Assembly: GCA_916700875.1 (NCBI GenBank)
Contig: CAKAKS010000067.1
Coordinates: 12,055,591 to 12,119,590 of the forward strand
Direction of reading: 5' to 3'
DNA length: 64,000 nucleotides
DNA from: Sebastes aleutianus
Taxonomy: Eukaryota; Chordata; Actinopteri; Perciformes; Sebastidae
A program made the position numbers and the translations under genes. This document shows, piece by piece, positions 12,576-24,736 of the stretch; position 1 is the stretch's first letter, and every line of letters begins with the position of its first letter. The notes beneath the pieces are model-generated. The model saw only the letters and a program-made list of their open reading frames with translations. It did no database searches and was not told the DNA's origin.

Positions 12576-13191
12576 CTGGAGGGGGGAAAAGAACAAAATA
12601 TTAGCTGAGTTAAGGGAAAGACAGGATGAGGAAGTATTGTTCGGGAGGAAGAGGAGACAGTTTTGGCCTGTACAAGTTGTGAAATCTAATAGTTTTCCAC
12701 TTGACTTAGCACTCTCTCTCTCTCAGTCTATCCACTGCTGTCTCTCCTTTTAAGTATCTTTTTCTGGACTGTCGCTCGGTCTCATTTGTCTTTTGTTTTC
12801 ATATCTCAGCTCCCTCTCTGCCTGTCTGCCTGCCTGCCCTGCGGTGTCTGTTATCTCCTGACCTGTATACAGACTGCCAGAGTGCCACTGTTAGCCTGTC
12901 ACTGGCCGCTGTCCCACATGAGCAACATCAGAGAGGGGGGCCGCCGGCTGGGCTCAAACAATGACAAGAGACAACCTCACACAGAGTTCCCACTGCCCTG
13001 CTGCAATGGGAGCAGCTGACTTCTTGTTTATATTCATAACCCTCTGCTAAGTCTATCAAATACATTAATACTGTGGCTATAATTATATGGACTTGGATTA
13101 ACCCCGCACAGGAAGCAGTTACTAAGACTGTAAATTCTTTTACAAGCAAAATGTAAGCTACTAAATCAGAGAGAAAATTACACAGGCCTAA

Positions 13192-13721
13192 TAGGGATGC
13201 ATCGATACGGATACCGGATCGGATATCGGGCCGATACTGACTCAAATAGCTGGATCGGGTATCGGTGACAATAAGTCCGATCTATTCAATTTAGATCTGT
13301 ATTTATATACTATATACATTATATAATGTAATTTTAATTTCTGTTTAAGTTTCGACCAATTATTTTGCTGCATTAAAAATCCTGAATTGTAATTCCTGTT
13401 AATTTTGATTTTTTTTTTACCAAGTTAGTGATATAGGATTTATTATATTAATAATAAATAAAAATTGTATTTGTATAAATAAAATAAAAATGTGTATTTG
13501 TTTGTTACATTTTGTTTTACAAAGTTAAGAAAACAATGTTTAAGTCAAGCCTGACGTTGCCTTACACATAAAACAATGATCCCGGTCACTTCCACATAGT
13601 GAGGCATACAGCTTATTAATTAAACACTTGTATCGGATTGGTACTCGGTATCAGCCGATACCCAAAGCCCAGGTATCTGTATCGTTATCGGGACTTAAAA
13701 AGTTGGATCGGTGTATCTCTA
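13192..13721. mobile_element. hAT-like element, family B, with perfect target duplication
   Basis: Inverted ends TAGGGATGCATCGATACGG and GGATCGGTGTATCTCTA. The 8-bp duplication AGGCCTAA is exact (13184-13191 and 13722-13729). No coding capacity. Relatives: 15403-15858, 20276-20663 and 39243-39542. Confidence 0.85.
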
Positions 13722-14404
13722 AGGCCTAATCATGCAAACTTTCCAGCCTTCCTGTGGCCTCATTACTGAACTAGATTATTTGCAGTCATGTGTGCATTGT
13801 GACACACTTAGTGAATATGACTATTAAGTTAGCAAACATTATTTTGTTTTGCTCGGGTCAGGGTCTAGTTTAGTGGGGCTTGTAAACATGCTGACTTCAT
13901 CGGGTTTATGCAACTTGAAATGCTCCAATCTCACACTGACCTTTTGTTCAGAGTCTAGCCGTGGGGAGTGTTGTAGGGTAGAGAATAGAGGCATTTGTGC
14001 AACGGTGGCATCATGGAATATGGGAAACTGGCATGATATGCTTTACCAGAGAGTAAGCTAATGAATAGATAGCAATAAAATACTAACTTATGCAGGCCAC
14101 TCAGAATAATTCCCACACTTCTAACCACACAAAGGCAGAGAACTATCATGAAATCAGACAGCCATCACTGTTAGTCAGTTCAAAGGGTTGTAGAGGAGTT
14201 TAGATGATTTGATACGAGGCTTCCTGTCAACAACAGGAAGCTCTCAATTCTCTCAAAGAACTTCACCCCACATTTGTAGACAAGGAAGAGGGAAAAATAC
14301 AAGTTATGCCTGAGTTGAGGCCCTTTGTTGACATTCACTCCAATTACACTCTTCTGGAAGATAACATGAAACTACAGTCTGAAGGAAAGTTACCAGTCAC
14401 AATG

Positions 14405-14640
14405 AAAAAAGTTACTAAAACATTAGAAAAATCTAATATTCTAAAGTTACTTTTACTACAACTGCTCGTATGGCGCAAAGATCAAAAATCACTGAAACGA
14501 AGGCAGTGTGATTACTACCATCGTCAGTTTTATATTTAGTAGTCAAATGTCATAGTAGTCAACAGGGTTATTATAATAAACTAAAACTGAAACTAAAATG
14601 AAGATAAGCAGTGAAAAATATGTATCTGGTCTGGAGCATA
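14405..14640. repeat. Dispersed repeat, also at 18287-18760
   Basis: Shares GTTACTAAAACATTAGAAAA and ATATTTAGTAGTCAAATGTC with the block at 18287-18760. The family is not identified. It sits in the long LPIN2 first intron. Confidence 0.55.
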
Positions 14641-15245
14641 AACACCTCAGCTACAAAATAATTTCACTTTCAGGGGTCAAATGTCCACATGTACCATGTT
14701 GTTGGCCAACTCTATGCATGTTTTCTTCATAATCTGGATTTTCTGTATCTCTAAAAACCATAAACGGTCTCGTTGCTATCAAGCAAATAACACCTGGTAC
14801 AAGTGTGGAGAATTAAACTTTCACTTTTATTTTGACACCACAGAAAGTCACATTGAAGGGTGCACCAAGTGCAATGCTCCTGTCCTCTGGACTGACACAG
14901 TGTTAACACCAAGTGCAGAGATACATAAAGAAGTTTGTCATAACAACAAGGCTCCATTCATCTGTAAAGGTTATTATACCAGGGAATATCCCACATCAAA
15001 AGCAAAAATGACCCTTACACAGGTCTGGAGAGTCGCCAGTATCCAGTTATCTACAACACAGTCCAATGTGACAACACACTTTACCTGCTGCCTGCTACCC
15101 ATTGTCTTTTCCTTCTATGCTATAAATCATGCAGGCTTGGTATTTTGGATAAGAATTTACTAGCAGATTAGACAGGTGCTGCAGGCTTCACAACCCAGCC
15201 AGAATATTTTAGACCATCTCAAACACAAACACTACATCAGTGTCG

Positions 15246-15955
15246 AGGGCTGTCCTCGACCAAAGAAATTCTAAGTCGGCTAACACTCATATGATTGGCG
15301 ACTTATTGATTAGTTGATCAAATCAACAGATCTGTAAAAGAATCACAACAAAAGAACCAACCGTAAATTTCTTGGAAACAAGTCATTGAGCCTTAAAACA
15401 AGTAGGGATGCACCGATAACGATACTGGATCGGATATCAGGCCAATACTGACTCATCTCATCGGGTATCTATGTTTGTATACTACATACATTGTATACTG
15501 GAATTTTAATTCCCGTTTAAGTTTTGACCAATTTGTTGCTGCATTTAAATAGCTTTCACTTGAATTGTAATTCCTGTTTTTTACCAAGTTGCTAGAGCAT
15601 GATTTATTATTTTAATAATAAATAACAATTCAGTAATGTGTTTATTTGTCACATTTAGTTTTACAAAGTTAGGAAAGCAATATATGTCAAGTCTGATGTT
15701 GCCTTAAACATAAAAAGACTGATCCTAGTCACTTCCACACAGTGAGGCATACAGCTAATTAATTAATCACTGGTATCAGATCGGTATTCGGGACTGGCCA
15801 ATACCCAAAGTCCAGGTATTGCTATTGGGACTGAAAATGTCAGATCTGTGCATCCCTAAAAAAAAAGCATATGAAACAAATAATCGACTAAAGAAAGTCG
15901 ACTAAGACCAAAACGACCGATTAGTCGAGTTATCGACTAAGAGGGGGCAGCCCTA
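15246..15955. mobile_element. Element with CGACTAAG ends, interrupted by another element
   Basis: The outer ends GAGGGCTGTCCTCGACCAAA and AGTCGATAACTCGAC (read inverted from the right end, GTTATCGACTAAGAGG) frame a family B insertion at 15403-15858. The outer element is therefore older. No coding capacity. Confidence 0.6.
15403..15858. mobile_element. Family B hAT-like element nested in an older element
   Basis: Inverted ends TAGGGATGCACCGATAACG and CAGATCTGTGCATCCCTA. The interior matches 13192-13721. The flanks AAAACAAG and AAAAAAAA are low complexity, so the target duplication is not clear. Confidence 0.75.
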
Positions 15956-17446
15956 CTTTTCCACCAGGTATTAAAAAGTAAATTATATAAAGTGTCCCAC
16001 TATCTTCTTTCACAGTCCCTAAAAACAGTCTTAATCGTAGCCCTAAAACTGACACCATATACCTGATTCACTGTGGTCAAGTATCAAACCACTAGGCTTG
16101 GCCACAATAATAAACCAATAAATCCAAGCAACCTGCCAAACCAAACAATACAGTACAGGATGACTAACAGTGTAGTTGGCCCTCCAGCATCAGGCCAAGG
16201 CTGTGACCGACTGTCAGCACTGACTCACCAGGGACCAGGACAACCTCAGAGACGAGGACTCATCCTGTTCACTGTTGTCTGTGTTGTCGTCTGTATTGCT
16301 TCCCAGGAGCTCCCTGTCCCCCCAGGATCTCTGTCTCTTCATTAGAGTTAGGTGAGTACCAGCTCTTACTTTCCCCACCTCAGGATACTCCACTGGGACC
16401 AATGTTTTCCTCCGTCAGATTATGACGATAGTGCCTCCCTGCCATCCTGAATCCAATCTCAAATGTGGCCCACCTCACGTTGGAATAACCCTCCCAAGGG
16501 TAAATACCAGTACACTTCTATCTGATAAGGTTGCACAACGCTGTCATAAACTTTGTCATCCTTCATCTGGGCTATTCTTCGCAGGGTATGCTCAATCCAG
16601 TCAGCTGACAGGACACAAATGGTTCAGCCAATGGGATGGCCTCTTTAAGGTGGCGGTGTATGGCTGATGATAAGGGACAGCTAATTCCTGTGAACAGCTA
16701 TGCAATGTTTTTCCCTGATAAGAGTACAAGCTCAGGAAAAAAAAACACTCCGCAGCGTGACGTTCTTGTACAGTCAGTCACATGTACAGTACGATCATTG
16801 CTGAGTGTGCTTGTTATTGTGCACGACTAATCAAGTGACATAGATTGGCTGCAGGAGTACATTGGACTTCAACATGTTGATCTTTTGCTGCTCATTACCC
16901 TTGAACTTTTGACATCCCAAACATGTGATTGCAAAAGTAAACAGGTGAAAGTTCCATAAATAACAAAGGGATAATCTCTGCGGGGATTAGTCTGTATTAA
17001 AATATCAATACAGTTGGCTAAAATTAGCCCAAGTGCTAATTTAATCGTATCGACATCCAGTACGGATGGAATGGGTACACTCATTAGACTGCAGTCCAAG
17101 CAAGGCGTACTTTTGTCTGATCCAACTTCCAGCATCCGCCTGCCTGGTTTAGCTCCTAAGTGAATGCCTAAGATAAACATAATGCATGAGGCTCTTCCAA
17201 AAAGGCCTCATCCCGACAGTCCCATCTGCTAAGCCTTTTGTAAACACTATCAAACAAAACACACAAGCCTACTGGGTGCAAGGCTGTTGGTTCATCCTCC
17301 CTCTGTGCTAGGATCTGCTCTGTGTTCGAATATTTGACAAGAATCATGCATAAAAAGATGAATATTTTCCTTTTAGAGATGAAATGTGCTGAGTCACAAA
17401 TAACCTAGCAGTAACTGAACACACAACACCATTGCCTTTAATAAAA

Positions 17447-17893
17447 TTAAGGCTGTCAAAGTTAACGCGGTCATACTATCTCGTTGCGAAGGAGGTTAAA
17501 TAACTCTCCAAACTTGTGCTAAATTTTGGTGAGGAAAAACTGTCATGGCCATTTTAAAAGAGGTCCCTTGACCTCTGACCTCAGGATATGTGAATGAAAA
17601 TGGGTTCGGGTCTCCCCTTTACAGACATGACCACTTTATGATAAATCACATGCAGTTTTGGGCAAGTCATAGTCAAGTCAGCACACTGACACACTGACAG
17701 CTGTTGTTGATTTCCAATAATATATATATACATTATTTGCATAAAGCAAGCATATTTGCTCACTCGCATGTTGATAATTAAAGTATTAAATACTTGACAG
17801 ATCTCCCTTTAAGGTCGATTTTGAACAGATAAAAAAAAATGCAATTAATTTGCGATTAACTGTGATTAAATATTTTAATTGATTGACAGCCAT
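17447..17893. mobile_element. Family A hAT-like element, internally shortened
   Basis: Ends AGGCTGTCAAAGTTAACGCG and TTGATTGACAGCCAT. The CATGGCCATTTTAAAAGAGG core is present, but parts of the middle are missing relative to 707-1368. Confidence 0.7.
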
Positions 17894-18286
17894 AAATAAA
17901 TACATACTGTAGCCTACTTGTACCACTAAGAATTACAGATTACAAGATCAGGCATCTGAGTATTATGGTCCCAGTTACTTTCACTCCATAATTAAGGTCT
18001 TCAACTGGAATGATCCAGCGCACATTTGCTTTTGGAGTGACAAAAGAATCAGTCGTGCGACTAGGCAGGCCAACCAGACAACATACAGTTCATGTTACAC
18101 TCTCTCAAGTATTAGGTTACACCAAACAGCACCAAAATGAGCCTACTTATTATGTGTGTAACATAAACCATGACAACGACAAAGACAACCCCAGACAGAC
18201 AGTGTTGGCTTTCATTTTTACATATTGCACTGAAAAGTGTTTGTTTTTTCTTTTAGGTGAAGGTACAACAAATCCATTATTTACTC

Positions 18287-18760
18287 AAAAGTTACTAAAA
18301 CATTAGAAAAATCTATTATTCTTAAGTTTATTTTACTACGACTGCTAATATGGTGGAAAGAAGTTCTAAACTAAATAGAAATGTTATTGAAAAGCTGGAC
18401 TTTATATATTTCGCCATGTTGTTCCTTCAAATGCCCTGATATTATTTTATTCTGAATGAAACTAAAAACTCAAACTGAAATCTCAACAATCTGGTCTGAA
18501 GACCATTTTAAATACGTGGAAAAGGTTTTGATCAGCCAAAAGACACAACAAACAATACATACATGAACAAACTATTTAAAATGCTGTAAAAACACATCTT
18601 CATGATTACTACTGATGTCATTGTTTATATAGAAATAAGAATCATTACTGATGACTACCATCTTCAGTTTTATATTTAGTAGTCAAATGTCATAGTAGTC
18701 AACAGGGTTATTATAGTAAACGAAAACGAAAACGAAAATAAGCCGTGAAAAAATATTTTT
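18287..18760. repeat. Second copy of the dispersed repeat at 14405-14640
   Basis: Same blocks as 14405-14640, continuing into CAGGGTTATTATAGTAAACG and a purine-rich stretch. A neighbouring block is also duplicated: 18205-18290 and 19165-19250 both contain CTTTTAGGTGAAGGTACAAC. Confidence 0.55.
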
Positions 18761-18978
18761 AGTAAACTAAATAATAACTATATCCTTTAAGAAAAGCTGA
18801 AACTAAACTCAAACTTTATTGTCTGAGTAAAAAGTAATAAAAATAAAATAAAATTGAACATAAATTAATTTCAGTTTTAGTCTTTTTAGCTATAACATAA
18901 CCAAAAAATAAAAGGACACTGCATGAATTTCTATCAACTCTTGTGATTGAACAACTAGTCAAATGTTGACCTTGTTTT

Positions 18979-19072
18979 ATATGTATGTCTATTTCTGTGT
19001 AAGTACATTAAAAGCAACAGAGTCAAATTCCTTGTAGGTGTACGCATACTTTGCCAATAAAGCTGATTCTCA
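18979..19072 (+). mobile_element. 3' tail of a non-LTR retroposon
   Basis: GAGTCAAATTCCTTGTAGG and GCCAATAAAGCTGATTCT are typical of the 3' ends of fish LINE/SINE families. Only the tail is present. Confidence 0.45.
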
Positions 19073-19258
19073 TAATCTGGCATACACATTCAAGTTGGTG
19101 AAAATTTAAAACGGATTTGTGTTTTTAGTCTACAACAAACAAATAAAGTCATAAGACAAACAGTGGTGGCTTTCATTTTTACACATTGCACTGTAAAGTG
19201 TTTGTGTTTTCTTTTAGGTGAAGGTACAACAAATTCATTATATACTCAATCTCCTTAA

Positions 19259-20048
19259 AAGGGACTGTTTGTAACTTCTTACACGTATAAATCAATCCGG
19301 GTCGGTGTCCCATGTGCGCTCGCGTGTGGCTACGCTGTTCAGACAAGACTCCAACACAAACTACATGGAAGCACCAAAACCGCAAAGTTAGAACTAGTGA
19401 AACCTGTCTTGCAACACCGTGTTGGCCGCGGTCGGAGGACGCGGGGGAGACCGTAGCTTTGGTCTCCCAGGCCAGAGTTTCTGCTGTACTCTGCCTGCCT
19501 GCTTGCCTTCACTCACACACCGCGCTCATTGTCGCTCTTTCGCGCCACTCTCACGTGCATGCGCGCACACTCCACACTGCAGAAGACTTCGTAGCTCTGA
19601 GAATATCTAGTGAATGTACAGTGGACGTTTGTGCAGAAATAAATGCTGCAGCTCCTCCAGACCAACAGAGGTTTCCCGTGTCTTGTGAAGTGACGGGGCT
19701 CCGCAGCGAGAAACGTTATCGTCTCCGACCAAAACTCCGGTGTCTCCCCTGTTCCCTCCGGCCGCGGTCGGGAGGCTCAAGCAGGAAAAGCCAACACTAG
19801 GATCAGCAGTGACTCATGGAGAGACCTTCGTCTGGTCAGCTAACATTACTGCCAAGCAGGTGAAATATAGAGTGATATTATGGTTTTAGCTGACGTGTGT
19901 CGCCTCAATGTTTTGAGCGATGCTTGTTCATGTCTATGTAGAGCGAGCACAAGCGCAAGCCCGAGCAACAGGACGCTGACTTTCGTTGACTTAACGGCCA
20001 CAGGTGTCGCTGTTAACAAGCAATTTCTGATTCTTACAAACAGTCCCT
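19259..20048. mobile_element. TTAA-flanked MITE with a CpG-rich interior
   Basis: TTAA at 19255-19258 and 20049-20052. Inverted ends AAGGGACTGTTTGTAA and TTACAAACAGTCCCT. The interior (about 19310-19800) is far richer in CpG than its surroundings. A 162-codon open frame inside has no family likeness. A relative is at 50076-50422. Confidence 0.75.
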
Positions 20049-20242
20049 TTAAGCTGCAGTAAGTGTAGAGAAGGGAGGTCGGGACCAATGATTTTCATGT
20101 TTGGTAAACTGCATGTGTAAACAACCAGACAGTTAGCTTTATCTAAGGTTAGGTACACCCACACCACTTTATGGATGTATAACAACAGCCCTGCAATAAA
20201 TCCTTCATAAAAATAATAATGTTCAATCTTTGTTGAAACTAC

Positions 20243-20290
20243 CTCTCTGTCTCTCTCTCTTTTCTCTCTCTCTCTTCTCTCTCTCTTTTA
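20243..20290. repeat. CT-rich microsatellite
   Basis: Imperfect CT run interrupted by TTTT, next to a truncated family B element. Confidence 0.8.
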
Positions 20291-20663
20291 CCAAGTCACT
20301 GGTTTACGATTTATTATTTTATTAACAAATAAAAATTCTGTTAATTTTGAAGATTTTTTACCAAGTTACTAGTGTACAATTTATTACTTTAATAATAAAT
20401 AAAACATGTAATTTGTATAAATAAAATAAAAATGTGTATTTATTTTTACATTTAGTTTTACAAAGTTAAGAAAGCAATGTTTAAGTCAAGCCTGATGTTG
20501 ACTTATACATAAATGAATGATCCCAGTCACTTCCACACAGTTAGGCATACAGCTTATCAATTAAACACTGGTATCAGATCGGTACTCTGTATCGGTCGAT
20601 ACCCAAAGCCCAGGTATCGCTATCGGTATTGGAACTGAAAAAGTTGGATCGGTGCATATCTAG
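20276..20663. mobile_element. Truncated family B hAT-like element
   Basis: Right part of the family only, ending AAGTTGGATCGGTGCATATCT. The last ~65 bases are repeated at 21237-21304 because the region downstream is tandemly duplicated. Confidence 0.7.
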
Positions 20664-21797
20664 TTTCAACAACAACTGAATATTCATGAAAATTACAAGG
20701 TTGTTATATTAGCATTAGTTTTAGCTTTAGTAAACATAATATTATGTGTAAATGAGTTAAAATGTACTGCTCACCATGAGGTGTCATGATACAGTTAGCT
20801 GATTAAAAGTATTTGGGTTTTGAAGGTGTTAACAGACAATAGGGTAGTGATAGACTGATTAAGTGACAGAATCAGTGTGGGACTAACTCACATCACACAT
20901 TTACATAAAATGCCTGGAAAAAAATAACAACATTGACCTACCTGAAAACTACTGAGTTTTTATGTGTTTTCAAATAACATTACCAACCAAGGAAAAACAC
21001 AAATGTCATATTAAATCAGTCTTATTTCCTCATTCACATCATCTCTTACTAAAAGGCAGGAAAAGGGTATTCAATAGAGGCTCTATATACACCTACACAA
21101 ATATACTATGAACTGTGCTTATCTTTGACCTGCTCATATCTAGGCATCCAGCCAGGCAGTTGGTTTGTTTGGTTGGTGAGGTGGCAGCACTGCTTACAAG
21201 CTAACAACACTTAATGTACGTTAAGTACAAAAGCGGCCGATACCCAAAGCCCAGGTATCGCTATCGGTATTGGAACTGGAAAAGTTGGATCGGTGCATCT
21301 CTAGTTTCAACAACAACTGAATATTCATGAGAAATTACAAGGTTGTTATTTTAGCATTAGTTTTAGCTAGTAAATATAATATTATACTGAGTGTAAATGA
21401 GTTAAAATGAACTTCTCACCATGAGGTGTCATGATTAGCTGATTCAAAGTATTTGGGTTTTGAAGGTGTTAACAGACAATAGGGTAGTGATAGTGTGGGA
21501 CTAACTCACATCACACATTTACATAAAATGCCTGGAAAAAATAAGGTTTCTGTGTTTTCAAATAGCATTACCACCCAAGGAAAAACACAAATGTCATATT
21601 AAATCACTCTATTTCCTCATTCACAACATCTCTTACTAAAAGGCAGGAAAAGGGTATTCAATATAGGCTCTATATACACCTACACAAATATACTATGAAC
21701 TGTGCTTATCTTTGACCTGTTCAAATCTAGGCAGGCAGGCAGGTGGTTTATTTGGTTGGTAAGGTGGCAGCACTGCTTACAAGCCAACAACACTTAA
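20598..21797. repeat. Local tandem duplication of about 0.6 kb
   Basis: Copy 1 is 20598-21214 and copy 2 is 21237-21797. Both run from GATACCCAAAGCCCAGG through CTGAATATTCATGA, TTTGGGTTTTGAAGGTGTTA and ATTCAATA to CAACAACACTTA, with small internal deletions in copy 2. Copy 2 carries a later TTAA insertion (21798-22310) that copy 1 lacks. Confidence 0.85.
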
Positions 21798-22310
21798 AGG
21801 TCCTGTATCGAGCTCATTTTCAGGTTCATACTTGTATTTCGTGTTTCTACTAGAACATGTTTACATGCTGTAATGTTAAAAAAAAACTTTATTTTCCTCA
21901 TACTGTCAGCCTGAATATGCCTTTTATTTACCCACTGTCTGAAACGCTCCGTTTTAGTGCATTTCAACGGAATTGCAACGGAATTTCGTTGCTAGGCAAC
22001 AGCTTGGGTCCATGTTTATTACCTGTCAGCTGATGTTATTCACATACACTACAACAGGAAATAAACTGGGACACATTTAGAATGTTTATGTTTAAAACTG
22101 TGTAATGGTCTAAATATTGTACATTTGTGACATCACAAATGGACAGAATTCCTAACGGCTTGTTTCAAACGCACAATTTCTGCATACGGACTGTGTGTAT
22201 TTCTCCGTATATTGAGCATTTTGATAGTTTAACAGTATGTATACAGCACTTAGACCTGCTTCATAATATATAAGAGACATGAAAATCTCACTTTTTACAA
22301 TATGGGACCT
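21798..22310. mobile_element. TTAA-flanked MITE with an empty site preserved nearby
   Basis: TTAA at 21794-21797 and 22311-22314. Ends AGGTCCTGTATCGAGCTC and ATATGGGACCT. The unoccupied target CAACACTTAATGTACGTTAA survives in the upstream duplicate (TTAA at 21211-21214). Relatives: 26719-27791, 48213-48682 and 58840-59247. Confidence 0.85.
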
Positions 22311-22639
22311 TTAATGTACGTTAACTACATTAACGTGAATTAACATGATTTACAAGCTATAGCTGCATGTCGCACATGTTTTTTGCGGCTAAAAAAATGC
22401 TAATTTTGGGAGATTAAAGCTGCCATATTGCTTGAATGAAATGTCACCAGTAACGTACACAAGACCTCTAACGTTACATGAAGGGAAAAATGCGGAATAA
22501 ATGAACAGAAAACCCAAATTAGGTTTACTGTGTACTGCAATGCTTTTGTCATTAGTGTGGATTCAAAGGCAGGAATAGTAGGCAGGATAAATAAATGAAT
22601 GGAGACGAGGCTCATCCAAGGCCTATAGAGAGAGGCTAG

Positions 22640-23300
22640 GTCACGGGTCTTGGGTAAAGGGTAAGACGCATGCGCAGTGTAACTGAAGCTGCGGTCGTGT
22701 GTTGCCATTGGCTCAGTTTCGGCGAGGGCAGACCAGATTCTACTGCGCATGCGCAAAAATCCATACAGCTGTGACGCGTGTCCTAACCTCCTTCAATAGG
22801 CCTTGCCCGCAGCTAGCTTTGAATGCTAACGTTACCGTTAATAGCAAAACGGTGACACGGTAACAGCCACGGTTAACGCCACGGTTTTAACGAAACGTGG
22901 TCACATTAATTCTTTACGTGATGAATTAATTTCCAAATGTCTCCGGGGTTGAATTAATCCAACGCAGCTTAAAATATGTGAGGTAGTTTAACAGGCTGTA
23001 GCTAACGTTAGCTAGTCAGGAATAGACACTATAATAACAGGCAGCGGTTGAAATCATCCTCTCCGTAACTATTTACCTTTACCGGTGACTCCAGCGGGAT
23101 GCTGCCGATAGAAGGACGGTGACCGTGTCCTCCTCACTGAGTCCCCATGTTTGTGCGTGTGTAAACTCCTCTGAAGCCTCCTGACTGTGTCCACCGTGGC
23201 TGGACCACCGTGTGGCTGACTGGCTGACTGGTTTGTAACCAGCAGCAGAGAGCTGGTGAGTTGATGGGACAGGGAGCCGCACAGTGGCGGAGCACTCACA
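22640..23300 (-). promoter_or_regulatory. Candidate LPIN2 promoter and 5' noncoding exon
   Basis: The only CpG-richer unique stretch between the LPIN2 start codon and MYOM1. On the minus strand, 23300-23077 could be a noncoding exon ending at CGGTAAAG before donor GTAAAT (or at 23083 before GTAAAG). A perfect NRF-1 palindrome TGCGCATGCGCA lies at 22744-22755, with a near match at 22665-22676. An inverted CCAAT box lies near 22706. The NRF-1 sites are downstream of the proposed exon in the gene direction, so the true start could instead be near 22,700. Inference only; no transcript evidence is available here. Confidence 0.4.
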
Positions 23301-23332
23301 CAGCTGCTGCTGCTGAGACTCTTTTATTATCA

Positions 23333-24070
23333 AGGGTGACATTATTATTACACTTTGTTTATTTGTTTTGCACAATTTAAGACTATACAACATAACAAAA
23401 AAAATAAATGAATAATATACAGTGCAGGAAGAGGCAAAAACCCCACTGGGCTTATCTGAAGCCTCCACCTAGAGACAAGATTAATATAAAGAAATAATAT
23501 GACTACATAATAGTGGTAACAAACAATTAGAACAAGATATATATAATAACAATAACAATACAGTAAATATATAAAAAAACAGAGAGGTCATGTAAGTCCC
23601 ATCTACCACAGAATAATGTTAGCAGACATCTAAAATAAAGCCCTAAACATCTATTTTTGATTTTTAAACGTTTTATTTACTCAGTTAACTGTTCTTTTTT
23701 AATGTTTTTAAATTTCTATTTCTTAAAATGTTGCTGCTTCAAAAGTCCCTACACGCAGCCAAGAATTGTTTGTTTATTGTTTATTTGTTTTGCACAATTT
23801 AAGCCTATACAACATAACAAAAAAAAAAAATTAATAATGTACAGTGCAGGAAGAAGCAAAGAAAACAATGGGCCTATCTGAAGCCTCCACCTAGACACAA
23901 GATTAATATAAAGAAATAATATGACTACATAATAGTGATAACAAAACAATTAGGGCAAGATATATATAATGATAACAATACAGTAATTATATAAAAAAAA
24001 AAGACAAGTGTATCCAGGGTGAAATTATTATTACACAATGTTTATTTGTTTATTTGTTTTGCACAATTTT
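23333..24070. repeat. Three copies of an AT-rich repeat
   Basis: Copies at 23333-23585, 23768-24006 and a short one at 24007-24070 share TTATTTGTTTTGCACAATTT and ACAGTGCAGGAAGA. The first two extend through CTGAAGCCTCCACCTAGA. They lie between LPIN2 and MYOM1. Family not identified; probably retroposon tails. Confidence 0.65.
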
Positions 24071-24360
24071 TTTTTTTATACTTTATTTTTTCCCTTTTTT
24101 CAAGGCTGTTTTCATACATGCAATCCACTGTTCGTAATTACAACAGTCTATAAATCAACTTTTAAGTAGATGAGCTTACAGACAAACCCATCAGGTACAC
24201 TAGAGAAAACAACCTCAGCATTCCAAACCGAAACAAAACCAAGAAAAGAAATAACAATAGTAATAATGAAAGCAAAAGCAATTCCTAAATGAAAAATAGT
24301 CAGTGATTAAGGTTACATGATCCATATTTCTACTCTCTGTTACCACTGACTCAGTGTTTA

Positions 24361-24728
24361 CTAGGGGTGGAAGAAAATATCAAAGATATGGAGTATTGCA
24401 ATATTATGTTTTGTGATACTGTATCGATTCTCAAACACCCTGTATTGATTTCTAATTAATAGTTTACAAGCAAAGATTTTATTTGCAAAGAGAAATGCAA
24501 GTGCAGATCCTACTATTCTGATTGCATAAAAAAGTTAAAAACATTTTTTTTACTCAGATTTTATTCATATGGCGATGTGTTTTTTATGCTATGACCTTTT
24601 TCCTAAAATTAGATTTAAAAAAATCAATACATTGCCTTGCTTAAAATACCGCAATGTATCGCAATATATTGAATTGTAACCCCTGTATCATGATACGTAT
24701 CGCCAGATTATTGCTAATACACAGTCCT
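24361..24728. mobile_element. hAT-like element with perfect 8-bp target duplication
   Basis: Duplication AGTGTTTA at 24353-24360 and 24729-24736. The ends CTAGGGGTGGAAGAAAATAT and GATTATTGCTAATACACAGTCCT (inverted only in part) frame ATCGATT and TATCGCAATATATTG segments. No coding capacity. It lies in the LPIN2-MYOM1 intergenic region. Confidence 0.7.
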
Positions 24729-24736
24729 AGTGTTTA

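Noticed and set aside
14681..15163. 160-codon open frame on the plus strand in LPIN2 intron 1
   Set aside because: No recognisable domain, no flanking splice or promoter signals, and ordinary AT-rich intron composition. It is the longest unexplained frame, so a homology search would be the deciding test.
19312..19800. 162-codon open frame on the plus strand
   Set aside because: It lies wholly inside a TTAA MITE, has no family likeness, and is explained by a GC-rich interior with few stops.
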